From NCBI GenBank assembly GCA_036005125.1, contig DASYQV010000360.1, positions 1-7,792 of the forward strand: a stretch of 7,792 nt of DNA, written 5' to 3'. Positions 1-7,170 of the stretch are shown piece by piece (position 1 is the stretch's first letter; every line of letters starts with the position of its first letter). The stretch comes from DASYQV01 sp036005125. Its GTDB lineage: Bacteria; Acidobacteriota; Vicinamibacteria; Vicinamibacterales; UBA2999. The translations under genes and the position numbers were made by a program. A model generated the notes under the pieces. It was given only the letters and a program-made list of their open reading frames with translations. It did no database searches and was not told where the DNA came from.

Positions 1-110
1 CCTTCCCCTCTTCCCCCGCCCTGCTGGGCGCTGCTGACCGCGATGAACAGAATCACCGTCAGCGTCACGAACGACCAGGGAGAACGTCTCAGCATGAACA
101 GGCTTCTCAT
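1..110 (-). CDS. N-terminus of an exported protein (partial, runs off left edge)
   Basis: Reading the minus strand from the ATG at 110 gives an open frame of 36 codons to the window edge. The protein begins MRSLFMLRRSPW, continues with a hydrophobic stretch (FVTLTVILFIAV), then SSAQQ followed by a Gly/Arg-rich run. This is a classic Sec signal peptide with likely cleavage after SSA near residue 28. The start at 110 is preferred over the in-frame ATG at 95 because GGAGG lies 6 bases upstream of the former and no ribosome binding site precedes the latter. The gene is divergent from the NHL-M23 gene across 81 bases. Signal peptides followed by QQGGGR-like linkers are common on exported acidobacterial enzymes, but the mature domain lies outside the window, so no function can be given. 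Confidence 0.72.
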   Translation of the reverse strand, partial: MRSLFMLRRSPWSFVTLTVILFIAVSSAQQGGGRGE

Positions 111-191
111 CGTCGACCTCCGGAAAGCGCGAGTATATCTCGTCCGAAAACCGGCTATCGCTCGCGCCAGGAAATCCATCACACTTAGTCG
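111..191. promoter_or_regulatory. Divergent intergenic region, probable promoters
   Basis: These 81 bases separate two divergent starts and should hold a promoter for each. On the minus strand TATACT (plus positions 132-137) resembles a -10 box, but no convincing -35 lies 16-18 bases upstream, and its transcript would begin only a few bases before the ribosome binding site. On the plus strand TATATC at 134-139 is a possible -10, also without a clear -35. For the plus-strand gene an AGGAAA at 169-174 is the only purine-rich stretch, and it sits 17 bases from the GTG, which is too far for a good ribosome binding site. Promoter locations are therefore weakly supported. Confidence 0.25.
117..121 (-). 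promoter_or_regulatory. Shine-Dalgarno GGAGG deciding the start of the left-edge gene
   Basis: The plus-strand bases CCTCC read GGAGG on the minus strand, six bases before the ATG at 110. This supports that start over the internal ATG at 95. Confidence 0.6.
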
Positions 192-2366
192 GTGTCCCTT
201 ACCGAGCCCGCCATTCGTCGACGTGGGAAACGCCTGCTGATCCTCTCAGGGATCGCGGTGCTCATCGCCGGGGCGTTGGGGTTCGGGGCTGTCTTGCTGT
301 GGTGGAGGTTCGGACCGCTTCCGCCGGCCACGCTCGAGGCGGGCTGGGCCGCCAGGGTGCTGGTGCTTGCCGGCGACGGCGTCCGGGGGACGCATGATGA
401 CGATTCGGGGCTCGCGAGATTCTCGGAGCCCTTCGGGCTTGCAGTCGCCGCCGACGGCACCATCTATATCGCTGACGCTGGCGATGCGGATCGCATACGC
501 CACATCTCGCCCGATGGCCGCGTCTTCACCGTTGCGGGCGGTGGCCATGGCTTCGTGGACGGTGTTGGCGAAGCGGCCCGGTTCAGCACGCCGTCGGGAC
601 TGGCGATCGATCCGAGCGGGACGCTCTTCGTCGCCGACACGGGCAACAACGTCATTCGGCGCGTCACCCCGGACGGTATTGTCTCGACCTACGCAGGCGA
701 CGGCGTGGCTGGCGATCGCGACGGCCCCGCGCACTACGCGCGCTTCAACGGGCCGATTGGTGTCGCAATCGATCGCGCAGGCCGGCTGATGGTTGCCGAC
801 ACGTACAACGATCGCATCCGGGCGATCGATGAGGATGGAACCGTCAGCACGCTCGCCGGCTCGACGGGTCCCGGCTGGACGGATGGTCCTGCGACGGAGG
901 CGCGCTTTCACACACCATCCGGCGTCGCCGTCGGATCATCAGGGCATATCTTCGTGGCGGACACGGGCAACGACCTCGTCCGCATCATCGACACGGCGGG
1001 TATCGTCAGAACCGCGCCATGGACGTATGCGGAGGGGCTGGTCCGCCCGATCGGCATTGCGGCAAGCTCCACCGGCGAGGTCTACGTGACCGACGATCGC
1101 GGTCGGATTATCGAGGCCTCGGCCACTGGTGTCACGCGCACCCTGGCAGGATCGACACCCGGGTTCCGCGACGGCGCGGGAAGCGACGCCCGGTTTCGCA
1201 GTCCTGCGGCGCTTGCAGTGACGGTACCCGGCCGCATTGTCGTCGCCGACTCCGGAAATGCGCTCGTCCGGCTCGTCGCCGCGCCGTCACGGCTCGAGCT
1301 GCGCCCGCCCGCATCGCCGCGAATCAATCCCCACTTCGATGCGGAGGGCTTTGGCTGGCAGCCGCTGCTCTGGCCGGTCGCGCCACTCGAAGGTCCTCAC
1401 GAAATTGCGGGCACGATGGGCGAGGTCCGAGGCCGGGGCGCAGAACGTTTTCACGCCGGCATCGACGTCAGGATCGGCGACGGCACGCCGGTCCACGCCA
1501 TTCGAGATGGGGTTGTCAGCAGTCCTCTCTCGAGCGGTGCGTTCGGGACGCTCACCGAATGGCTGCGCATCGGGGATCTCGCGTACGTGCACATCCGCGT
1601 CGGGAGAGACCGCAACGACGTGTTCGATCTCAGGAGATTCGTCCCGACGTATGAGGACGGCAGGCTTGTCGGCATCAGGGTGAAGCGCGGAGCGCGATTC
1701 AGCACGGGCGAGATGATCGGCACGGTCAACGCGTTCAACCATGTGCACCTGAACGTCGGCTGGCCCGGCGAAGAGCACAACCCGCTGCAATTCCGACTCG
1801 TGCAGTTCGAAGACACCGTCGCGCCCACCATCGCGCGGGGCGGTGTGCGTCTGTACGACGAGCGCGGCGGGCCGCTCACCGCTCGCACTCGCGGGCGCAT
1901 CGTCGTGTCGGGACGTGTGCAGATTGTCGTCGATGCGTGGGATCAGGCCGACGGTAATCACCCCAATCGTCGCCTGGGGTTGTATGAAGTCGGTTATCAG
2001 GTGTTGAACGGTGACGGATCGCCCGCAGCGGGTTTCGACAGGGTGCGACGAACGCTCACGTTCAATCGTCTCGAGCAGGACCCGGCAGCAGCCGCCGTCG
2101 TCTACGCGCCCGGCAGCGGAATTCCGTTCTACGGCGGGCGGCGAACACAGTTTCTCTATCGCGCGACCAGCTCGCTGCGCGATGGCGTCGCCTCAGAAGG
2201 CTTCTGGGACGCAAGCGAGCTTCGGCCTGGCGATTACATCCTGCGCGCGTGGGCTGCCGATGTTCGCGGTAACGTCGCGACAAGCAACCGCGACGTGCCG
2301 GTCACGATCGTCTCGCCCGAGGAGGGCGCGTCAGCATCGACGCATTCCGCACAGGAACGCAATTGA
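192..2366 (+). CDS. Membrane-anchored NHL-propeller protein with M23/LytM peptidase domain
   Basis: 724 residues. A basic stretch (RRRGKR, 9-14) precedes one hydrophobic helix at about 15-38, so the protein is probably anchored in the inner membrane with the rest in the periplasm. Residues 75-365 hold six repeats of the type ARF-x-x-P-x-G-(L/V)-A, then (V/I)AD-(T/A/S)-G-N, then DG-x-V-x-T-x-AG, as in NHL six-bladed propellers; the fifth repeat is the most degenerate. Residues 416-535 look like an M23/LytM metallopeptidase: HAGID gives the HxxxD zinc motif (H421, D425), HVH gives HxH (H517, H519), and H467 in YVHIRV fits the other catalytic histidine. No active-site residue appears lost. The C-terminal part (about 540-706) is beta-rich and Ig-like, ending in a strand pattern DYILRAWAADVRGN. 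The start is the GTG at 192: an in-frame TAG at 186-188 excludes an earlier start, and the next GTG would cut into the membrane helix. The ribosome binding site is poor. By family, M23 domains cleave peptidoglycan or short Gly-rich peptides, or serve as non-catalytic regulators. A cell-wall role is inferred, and the ligand of the propeller is unknown. Confidence 0.88.
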   Translation: MSLTEPAIRRRGKRLLILSGIAVLIAGALGFGAVLLWWRFGPLPPATLEAGWAARVLVLAGDGVRGTHDDDSGLARFSEPFGLAVAADGTIYIADAGDADRIRHISPDGRVFTVAGGGHGFVDGVGEAARFSTPSGLAIDPSGTLFVADTGNNVIRRVTPDGIVSTYAGDGVAGDRDGPAHYARFNGPIGVAIDRAGRLMVADTYNDRIRAIDEDGTVSTLAGSTGPGWTDGPATEARFHTPSGVAVGSSGHIFVADTGNDLVRIIDTAGIVRTAPWTYAEGLVRPIGIAASSTGEVYVTDDRGRIIEASATGVTRTLAGSTPGFRDGAGSDARFRSPAALAVTVPGRIVVADSGNALVRLVAAPSRLELRPPASPRINPHFDAEGFGWQPLLWPVAPLEGPHEIAGTMGEVRGRGAERFHAGIDVRIGDGTPVHAIRDGVVSSPLSSGAFGTLTEWLRIGDLAYVHIRVGRDRNDVFDLRRFVPTYEDGRLVGIRVKRGARFSTGEMIGTVNAFNHVHLNVGWPGEEHNPLQFRLVQFEDTVAPTIARGGVRLYDERGGPLTARTRGRIVVSGRVQIVVDAWDQADGNHPNRRLGLYEVGYQVLNGDGSPAAGFDRVRRTLTFNRLEQDPAAAAVVYAPGSGIPFYGGRRTQFLYRATSSLRDGVASEGFWDASELRPGDYILRAWAADVRGNVATSNRDVPVTIVSPEEGASASTHSAQERN

Positions 2367-2387
2367 AGGTTGATCGGCGCCGGCGTA

Positions 2388-2417
2388 CGTAGGCCGCATC
2401 TTCAGATGCGGCCCACG
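2388..2417. terminator. Palindromic hairpin between convergent genes, probable bidirectional terminator
   Basis: GGCCGCATC (2392-2400), loop TTCA and GATGCGGCC (2405-2413) form a perfect 9-bp stem with a 4-base loop. After one A/C mismatch, CGT (2388-2390) pairs with ACG (2415-2417). It lies 21 bases after the stop of the plus-strand gene and 23 bases after the stop of the minus-strand gene, the expected place for a shared terminator. There is no T-tract on either side, so it is not a textbook intrinsic terminator. It could instead be a dispersed intergenic palindrome. Confidence 0.55.
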
Positions 2418-2440
2418 AAACGCCAACCTGAGAACCCCGA

Positions 2441-3289
2441 TTAACTCTCGGATCCCGGCCAGATCCTGCGCGCGACATTGGGGGAGCCGGGGGCGTGGAC
2501 CAGCTCTCTCACGCTGCTTTGCCATTTGTGAGGTGGCGCCGCTGGCCTCCCGGGACCGAACGTCTTGTTGCGGAGGTCGACCGACGCGAATTCGTAGAGA
2601 ATTCCCATCTTTGCCCATCCGGACACCGAGGCGAGCCTGCGGGTCCGGACGCAGCCGGGGGCCACGCTCATATTCGGCATCTGCAATTGGGCGTACCAGG
2701 CAAGGATGTCGACTTCCTTCTTGTAGTCGATGTTGTATGACCCGAACTGGATACAGGGCGCGAGCGTCATGCCGCCCTTGTAATCCTTCGCTCCCGGGCC
2801 CGTGATTCGCGACGCTTCCGCGAAGACGTTCGTCCGCTCACTGGTCCGCATCGCGAGCATTTTCCTGTCCTCCTGGGACAGCGCCGCATGCAGCTCTTCG
2901 GGTACCGGGTTGCCGAGGACACCTGTATCTTCGGCGCCAACCACCAGGATGTACGCATTGCCGGCCGGCACGTCACGAGCGGCGGGATTCAACGTCCTAC
3001 CTGCGGTCAGCTCGGCGATGTTGGCGTAATGTGCTGCCCACAGATAGCCGGGCCGCTTGAGAAGTGCGGGTATGTAGGTTCCGTGTACCCAGGCAAGATA
3101 GTCGTTGCGTCCCGCGTCCGGCAGGTCATACCACGTGGCCCAGATCCCCCGGTCTCGAGGCTGAGACGCCGAACGGGCCTGTGCCTGCTTGCCGCTGGCG
3201 TGCGGGGCTGCCACCAGGGCGGCTGCCAGGCCGCCCGCGCCTGTGAGAAACGCACGCCGGCTTCCGTTCCGTGCAGTTCCCTTCGCCAT
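2441..3289 (-). CDS. Tat-exported protein with two EthD-like (dimeric alpha-beta barrel) repeats
   Basis: 282 residues. The N-terminus carries SRRAFLTGAGG (10-20) and an Ala-rich hydrophobic run to about 32, a good twin-arginine signal, so the protein should be exported folded to the periplasm. The mature part seems to hold two ferredoxin-like units of the EthD/dimeric alpha-beta barrel type, about 48-120 and 176-240. Both contain D-x-L-A-W-x6-P-x5-P-G with identical spacing (D63/W67/P74/P80-G81 and D194/W198/P205/P211-G212), which suggests an internal duplication. Known EthD-like proteins often have Glu-His before the conserved Pro (WYxxEHxP); here these positions are TY and LQ. The start is supported by AGAAGG 7 bases upstream. 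It lies 84 bases downstream of the alpha/beta hydrolase gene on the same strand and is probably the last gene of the unit. Family members serve as accessory factors in degradation pathways or as small mono-oxygenases, cyclases and decarboxylases. The specific activity is unknown. Confidence 0.75.
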   Translation of the reverse strand: MAKGTARNGSRRAFLTGAGGLAAALVAAPHASGKQAQARSASQPRDRGIWATWYDLPDAGRNDYLAWVHGTYIPALLKRPGYLWAAHYANIAELTAGRTLNPAARDVPAGNAYILVVGAEDTGVLGNPVPEELHAALSQEDRKMLAMRTSERTNVFAEASRITGPGAKDYKGGMTLAPCIQFGSYNIDYKKEVDILAWYAQLQMPNMSVAPGCVRTRRLASVSGWAKMGILYEFASVDLRNKTFGPGRPAAPPHKWQSSVRELVHAPGSPNVARRIWPGSES

Positions 3290-3373
3290 ACGCTTACCTT
3301 CTTTCTTGTCGCCTCATGGGCGAAATTACCGACAATCACCAGTCGACCTCGCCCTTCGACCGTGGACGTGCGT

Positions 3374-4234
3374 TTATGTTGAAGCAGGCCGATGCACCCG
3401 GAGGAACGAACGTATATGGCGCACCGCCAGCGGAATCCGATCCTTGGGCTCCTTCCACGGATACAGGCTCACCTGGGATTTCGGCGCGAGCATCGCAGCC
3501 TCCATGGCAACGGCGTACGGATGCGCCGGGATGTCATCCGGCAGGATCAGCACGGGCGTCTGGCAACTGCGCACGAAATCGCGTGTCACGGTGAAGACGA
3601 AGTCGGCGTTGGTGCGGTACATCCTGGTCAGAAATCTGTCGACGATCTCCATCGTGATGTCGGGTCGGCGCTTGACCAGCTCGGGACCCCAGCCCTTGAT
3701 ATTGTTCTGGTAGAAAAGGTCGCGCATTTCCGGACGTGACCCGCTGGGCTGGGCGAGCACGGCCGCGACCACACGATTGGGCGCTCGCTTCAACAGGTTC
3801 CAGATGAAGGGACCGCCAATGCAGAACCCCAACACCATGAACTTGTCGATGCCGAGGTGATCCATCAGACCGAGATGGTCATCGGTATACGCGTCCCACG
3901 GCCGGTCGATCTCGAGCGGGCCGGAGGAGTGGCCGGCATTGGCGTTGCGCAGGTCCGACGCGATGCAGCGGCATTCCGCGCTGAACTCCTCGATCGGGTT
4001 GAAGGGCGAGGTGCTGATCAAGCCCGAGATCGTCGAGTTCAATCCTCCGCCGGCGATGAGCAGCAGCGGGAAGCCTGAACCGGCCTCCTTGTAGTGGATG
4101 CGAACGGGGCCTTTTTCGTAGAAGGACATGGCTGCTCCCGCCTGCCCCGTCTGCTCGGCAAACACGCGCGGAACCGCGGCCATTGCCGTCGCCGCGGCGC
4201 CCGTTACCAGTATCTGACGTCTGATCGGATCCAT
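3374..4234 (-). CDS. Tat-like exported alpha/beta hydrolase with Cys nucleophile
   Basis: 286 residues. The N-terminus (RRQILVTGAAATAMAAVPRVFA, about 5-26; quoted in part: RRQILVTG) is twin-arginine-like with an Ala cleavage site near 26, so the enzyme is probably periplasmic. The alpha/beta-hydrolase fold shows a strand PLLLIAGGGLNS (56-67) for the oxyanion-hole region, and a nucleophile elbow GFCIGG (136-141) with Cys138 in the nucleophile position, as in dienelactone hydrolases rather than the usual Ser. After strand PVLILPDD the candidate acid is D233 or D234. The usual catalytic His loop reads YPWKEPKDRIPLAVRH (258-273) and has no His at the expected place; H238 (in IPAHP) or H273 are the only nearby candidates. 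The start is supported by GAGAGGA 7 bases upstream. Only 41 bases separate it from the TonB-dependent receptor upstream, suggesting co-transcription. The overall fold call is firm; the substrate and even catalytic competence are uncertain. Confidence 0.82.
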   Translation of the reverse strand: MDPIRRQILVTGAAATAMAAVPRVFAEQTGQAGAAMSFYEKGPVRIHYKEAGSGFPLLLIAGGGLNSTISGLISTSPFNPIEEFSAECRCIASDLRNANAGHSSGPLEIDRPWDAYTDDHLGLMDHLGIDKFMVLGFCIGGPFIWNLLKRAPNRVVAAVLAQPSGSRPEMRDLFYQNNIKGWGPELVKRRPDITMEIVDRFLTRMYRTNADFVFTVTRDFVRSCQTPVLILPDDIPAHPYAVAMEAAMLAPKSQVSLYPWKEPKDRIPLAVRHIRSFLRVHRPAST

Positions 4235-4275
4235 GTTGGCGTCCTCTCTGGTTAGGGTTGTATCTGCGTCTTCGA

Positions 4276-7155
4276 TCAGAACATGACCCTGACCCCAAGC
4301 TGAAGCATCCGCGGCAAGTACGCCACGTTGAGATTCTGCACCGGCTGACCGTACAACGAACTCGCCTCGACGGTCACGTAATTACCGTAGTTCACGTGGT
4401 TGAACACGTTGAACACCTCGAACGACGCCTCCGCTCTCAGCCCCTGCTGAATCCGGAAGCGGCGCACGACGCGAAGATCCGTTCGGTGGATCGGGTTGCC
4501 GCGCACGCCGTCGCGCGGCGCGATCGTCCCGTCGGGACGCAGACGAAGGAAGGCGTTTCCGCTGTTGCGGAGGTCCGCCCCGTAGTTTGTCGGAAACACC
4601 TGCCCCGAGCCGTACATATATAGCCCGCTCAGCTGCAGCTCGAACGGCAGCTCCCAGATGCCGTTGAAGACCGCGCGATGACGCTGATCTCCCTGCGCGT
4701 AGGCCCAGTTGTTGCCGATATCTTCCGGGACCGGGAAGGTCACCAGTGCGAGACCCGACGTCGGAGGCGGCACGTAGTCGCGGAATGACGACAGGGTGTA
4801 CGTCGCCGACGCCTGCCAGCGCCGGCTGAAGCGCTTCGTGAACGCGGTTTCCAGACCGTGGTAATTGGATTTGGCGAGCATCAGGTACTGTTGTGTGATC
4901 CCAAGGAACGGCCACGGACGACGGCTGATGTCGCTGAACGGATAATTCACCCCGGTCGCCGGGTCGTAGCTGAGATTCGTGTTCTGGAGGATCTGCTCAC
5001 GCCGTCCCGCATTCCAGACGTAGTCGGCTTGCACTGACATCGTCTCCCCGAGCTGGCGCTGAACTCCCAATGACGTCTGATAGCTGTATGGCATCAGCAC
5101 GTTGTCGGAGATGACACCGCCCGTCGTGTCGTGGAGGAGCGCTTGTGCCTGCTCGAAGGTCGGCGGCGGCCCGTTGAACGGGTTCGAGGCGAAGTCCGGA
5201 CGGCCGTCGTTGAGCACGCCGACCACGGCGAGCTGCAGGTTCGCCGGGATGTGATGAGTCCACTGGTCTTTCGCCCCGATGAAGTACCTGCCCGTACCGC
5301 CACGCAGGACCGTCCGCTGATCGGGCAGGGTGTAGGCAAACCCGAGCCGTGGCGCGATGTTCGTCCATTCGTTCCCGCGTTTGTGGTGGAGCGGGGGGAA
5401 ATCGAGGTGCTGCCCCGCCCAGTTGTAGGCGAGATCCCAGCGGAGCCCGAGATTGAGCGTGAGCCGCGAGGTCACCGCCCAGTTGTCCTGCAGCCACGCC
5501 GACGCCTCGCGCGGCACATCCGCCCACGTGTACCCACACCCGTTCGTCTGTGTGCTGCAGGTTGGAAAGCTCTGCGTCCACCGCACCGTGATCGGCGAGA
5601 GCGGCGCCAGGTTCCATGTTTTCGGGTCGTTCCACACCGGGAACAGGTCTTCGATGTTGGCGGGGATGGGACCACCGTTTGCCTGGAGGGTGCCGTACTT
5701 CTGCGTGCTCCATTCCAGAAAATTGTGGTTCCAGAGAAAGTCTCCGCCCAGCTTGAGCTCGTGGACGCCGGCCGCCCTGACCACCGTCGTGAAGTCGTCG
5801 CGCGCCGACCATGTATGCCCCGTCAGCCGCAGCGGCAGCGCGGCGACAAACGATCCGAGCGTGTACCCTCGCAGGATAATGCTCGGCGATTCCTCCAGCC
5901 CCGGCGGGGTCCGCTCGTCGGAGTCGGCCCTGAAAACGCCAGCCTTGATCTCGTTGACGCTTTTGTTCCCGAATGTCTGCGTGAACGAGGTGAAGAGCTG
6001 GTCGTTACGGTACCAGCGCTGCTCGAGCGCCCGCGACGGGTGAAACACGACCGAGTCGTACCGCACGTAGTCGACCGGCAGGTGATTCCGCCAACTGTTG
6101 CCACGCACCATCAGGCGCTTGCTCGGGCTCAATTGCACGTCGACACGCCCGCCCGCCTTGTGCTCTATCCGCGTCTCCGAGATGTCGGGAATATTGAACC
6201 GCGGGAAGGGGCTCTGGAAGGTGAAGGTCTGAGGCTCCCGTTCGCCTTCGTAGTACGCGAAGAAGTGAGCCTTGTCCTTGACGAGCGGGCCACCGAGTGT
6301 GCCTCCGAACTGCTGGTTGGAATACGGCAGCACGCGCTTGGCGACGAAATCCTTCGCAATGAACGTGTCGTCGCGGAAATACCCGTAGCCCGCGCCCGAG
6401 AAGAGGTTGGTGCCCGACTTGGTGACGGCATTCACGACGAGGCCCAGGGAGCGGCCATTCGTCGCATCGAAGCGGCTGCTCAGGAACTGGAACTCGCCGA
6501 TCGCATCGCGCGCGATTTTCGGCTGGCCGTAGGTCGCCTGAGCGAAGGCGTATGTCACCTGCTGGCCGTCGACAATGAGCTGAAAGTATCCCGGATCGCC
6601 GCGCTGACCCGTGCCTCCCGTCGTTCCGCCGAGGCCTGTCGGCGCATCGCCCACATCGTTCGCGCGGCTTCCCGGCGCCAGCATCGTCAGCTGCATCCAG
6701 TTCCGGCCGTTCACCGGCAGCGCCTCCACCTGACGCGTGTCGATGTTCCCACCCAGCTTCGACTGGGTCGTATCGATGAGCGGCGCCTGTCCCGTCACGG
6801 TCAACGACTCGGCCACCGTGGCGAGGGTCATCTTCACGTTGAAGAGGATGGCCTGACCGACGAGCAGTTCCACGTTCTCCCGCGAGATCGTCGTGAACCC
6901 TGACAGCTCCGCCCTGATCGTGTAAACCCCCGGCCGCATGGCGCCGATTCGATATTGACCGGCGGTATCGCTGACAGCCACGAAGATGTTGCCGGTGGCG
7001 ACGTGCAACGCAGTCACCGTTGCTCCCGGCAGCACCGCGTCGGTCGCGTCGGTAATCGTTCCCGACAGCGTCGAGTCCTGTGCCCGCGCACTGCCAGCCA
7101 GAGTCAGAAAGGCGCAGAACACTGTCGCGTAACCTGAGAATCGGCGATTGTTCAT
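4276..7155 (-). CDS. Oar-like TonB-dependent outer-membrane receptor with carboxypeptidase-regulatory-like domain
   Basis: 959 residues from the ATG at 7155. A Sec signal peptide (about 1-25, ending SARA) is followed by a carboxypeptidase-regulatory-like beta-sandwich (about 27-112: LSGTITDATDAVLPGATV, then GQYRIGAMRPGVYTIRAELS). A plug region follows at about 130-245, with LPVNGRNW near 146-153, LIVDGQQVT near 193-201 and NAVTKSGTN near 242-250. The rest is a long beta-barrel of alternating aromatic and polar strands, ending GVRVMF with a terminal Phe as required for BAM-dependent barrel assembly. An extracellular-looking segment CSTQTNGC may form a disulfide. No clear TonB box was found. 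Such proteins import large substrates across the outer membrane using TonB energy; Acidobacteriota and Myxococcota carry many. An open frame extends 12 codons further to 7191, but GGGAGG lies 5 bases before the ATG at 7155, and that start gives a clean signal peptide, so it is chosen. It heads the likely unit with the hydrolase and EthD-like genes. The substrate is unknown. Confidence 0.93.
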   Translation of the reverse strand: MNNRRFSGYATVFCAFLTLAGSARAQDSTLSGTITDATDAVLPGATVTALHVATGNIFVAVSDTAGQYRIGAMRPGVYTIRAELSGFTTISRENVELLVGQAILFNVKMTLATVAESLTVTGQAPLIDTTQSKLGGNIDTRQVEALPVNGRNWMQLTMLAPGSRANDVGDAPTGLGGTTGGTGQRGDPGYFQLIVDGQQVTYAFAQATYGQPKIARDAIGEFQFLSSRFDATNGRSLGLVVNAVTKSGTNLFSGAGYGYFRDDTFIAKDFVAKRVLPYSNQQFGGTLGGPLVKDKAHFFAYYEGEREPQTFTFQSPFPRFNIPDISETRIEHKAGGRVDVQLSPSKRLMVRGNSWRNHLPVDYVRYDSVVFHPSRALEQRWYRNDQLFTSFTQTFGNKSVNEIKAGVFRADSDERTPPGLEESPSIILRGYTLGSFVAALPLRLTGHTWSARDDFTTVVRAAGVHELKLGGDFLWNHNFLEWSTQKYGTLQANGGPIPANIEDLFPVWNDPKTWNLAPLSPITVRWTQSFPTCSTQTNGCGYTWADVPREASAWLQDNWAVTSRLTLNLGLRWDLAYNWAGQHLDFPPLHHKRGNEWTNIAPRLGFAYTLPDQRTVLRGGTGRYFIGAKDQWTHHIPANLQLAVVGVLNDGRPDFASNPFNGPPPTFEQAQALLHDTTGGVISDNVLMPYSYQTSLGVQRQLGETMSVQADYVWNAGRREQILQNTNLSYDPATGVNYPFSDISRRPWPFLGITQQYLMLAKSNYHGLETAFTKRFSRRWQASATYTLSSFRDYVPPPTSGLALVTFPVPEDIGNNWAYAQGDQRHRAVFNGIWELPFELQLSGLYMYGSGQVFPTNYGADLRNSGNAFLRLRPDGTIAPRDGVRGNPIHRTDLRVVRRFRIQQGLRAEASFEVFNVFNHVNYGNYVTVEASSLYGQPVQNLNVAYLPRMLQLGVRVMF

Positions 7156-7160
7156 CTCCA

Positions 7161-7166
7161 CCTCCC
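7161..7166 (-). promoter_or_regulatory. Strong Shine-Dalgarno of the TonB-dependent receptor gene
   Basis: GGGAGG on the minus strand, five bases before the ATG at 7155. It fixes the receptor start there rather than at 7191. Confidence 0.75.
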
Positions 7167-7170
7167 GGAA

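Noticed and set aside
43..240. A 65-residue plus-strand frame overlapping the divergent region and the NHL-M23 start
   Set aside because: No ribosome binding site, no recognisable features, and it conflicts with both the minus-strand signal-peptide gene and the NHL-M23 gene.
2888..3382. A 164-residue plus-strand frame opposite the EthD-like gene
   Set aside because: It is antisense to a gene with a clear Tat signal and internal repeats. Its translation has an irregular, Cys/Arg-rich composition and no domain.
5131..6903. A 590-residue plus-strand open frame antisense to the receptor gene
   Set aside because: Its translation is rich in Arg, Val and Glu without domains or a signal, and it lies wholly inside a well-supported receptor gene in a GC-rich genome, where long antisense frames arise by chance.
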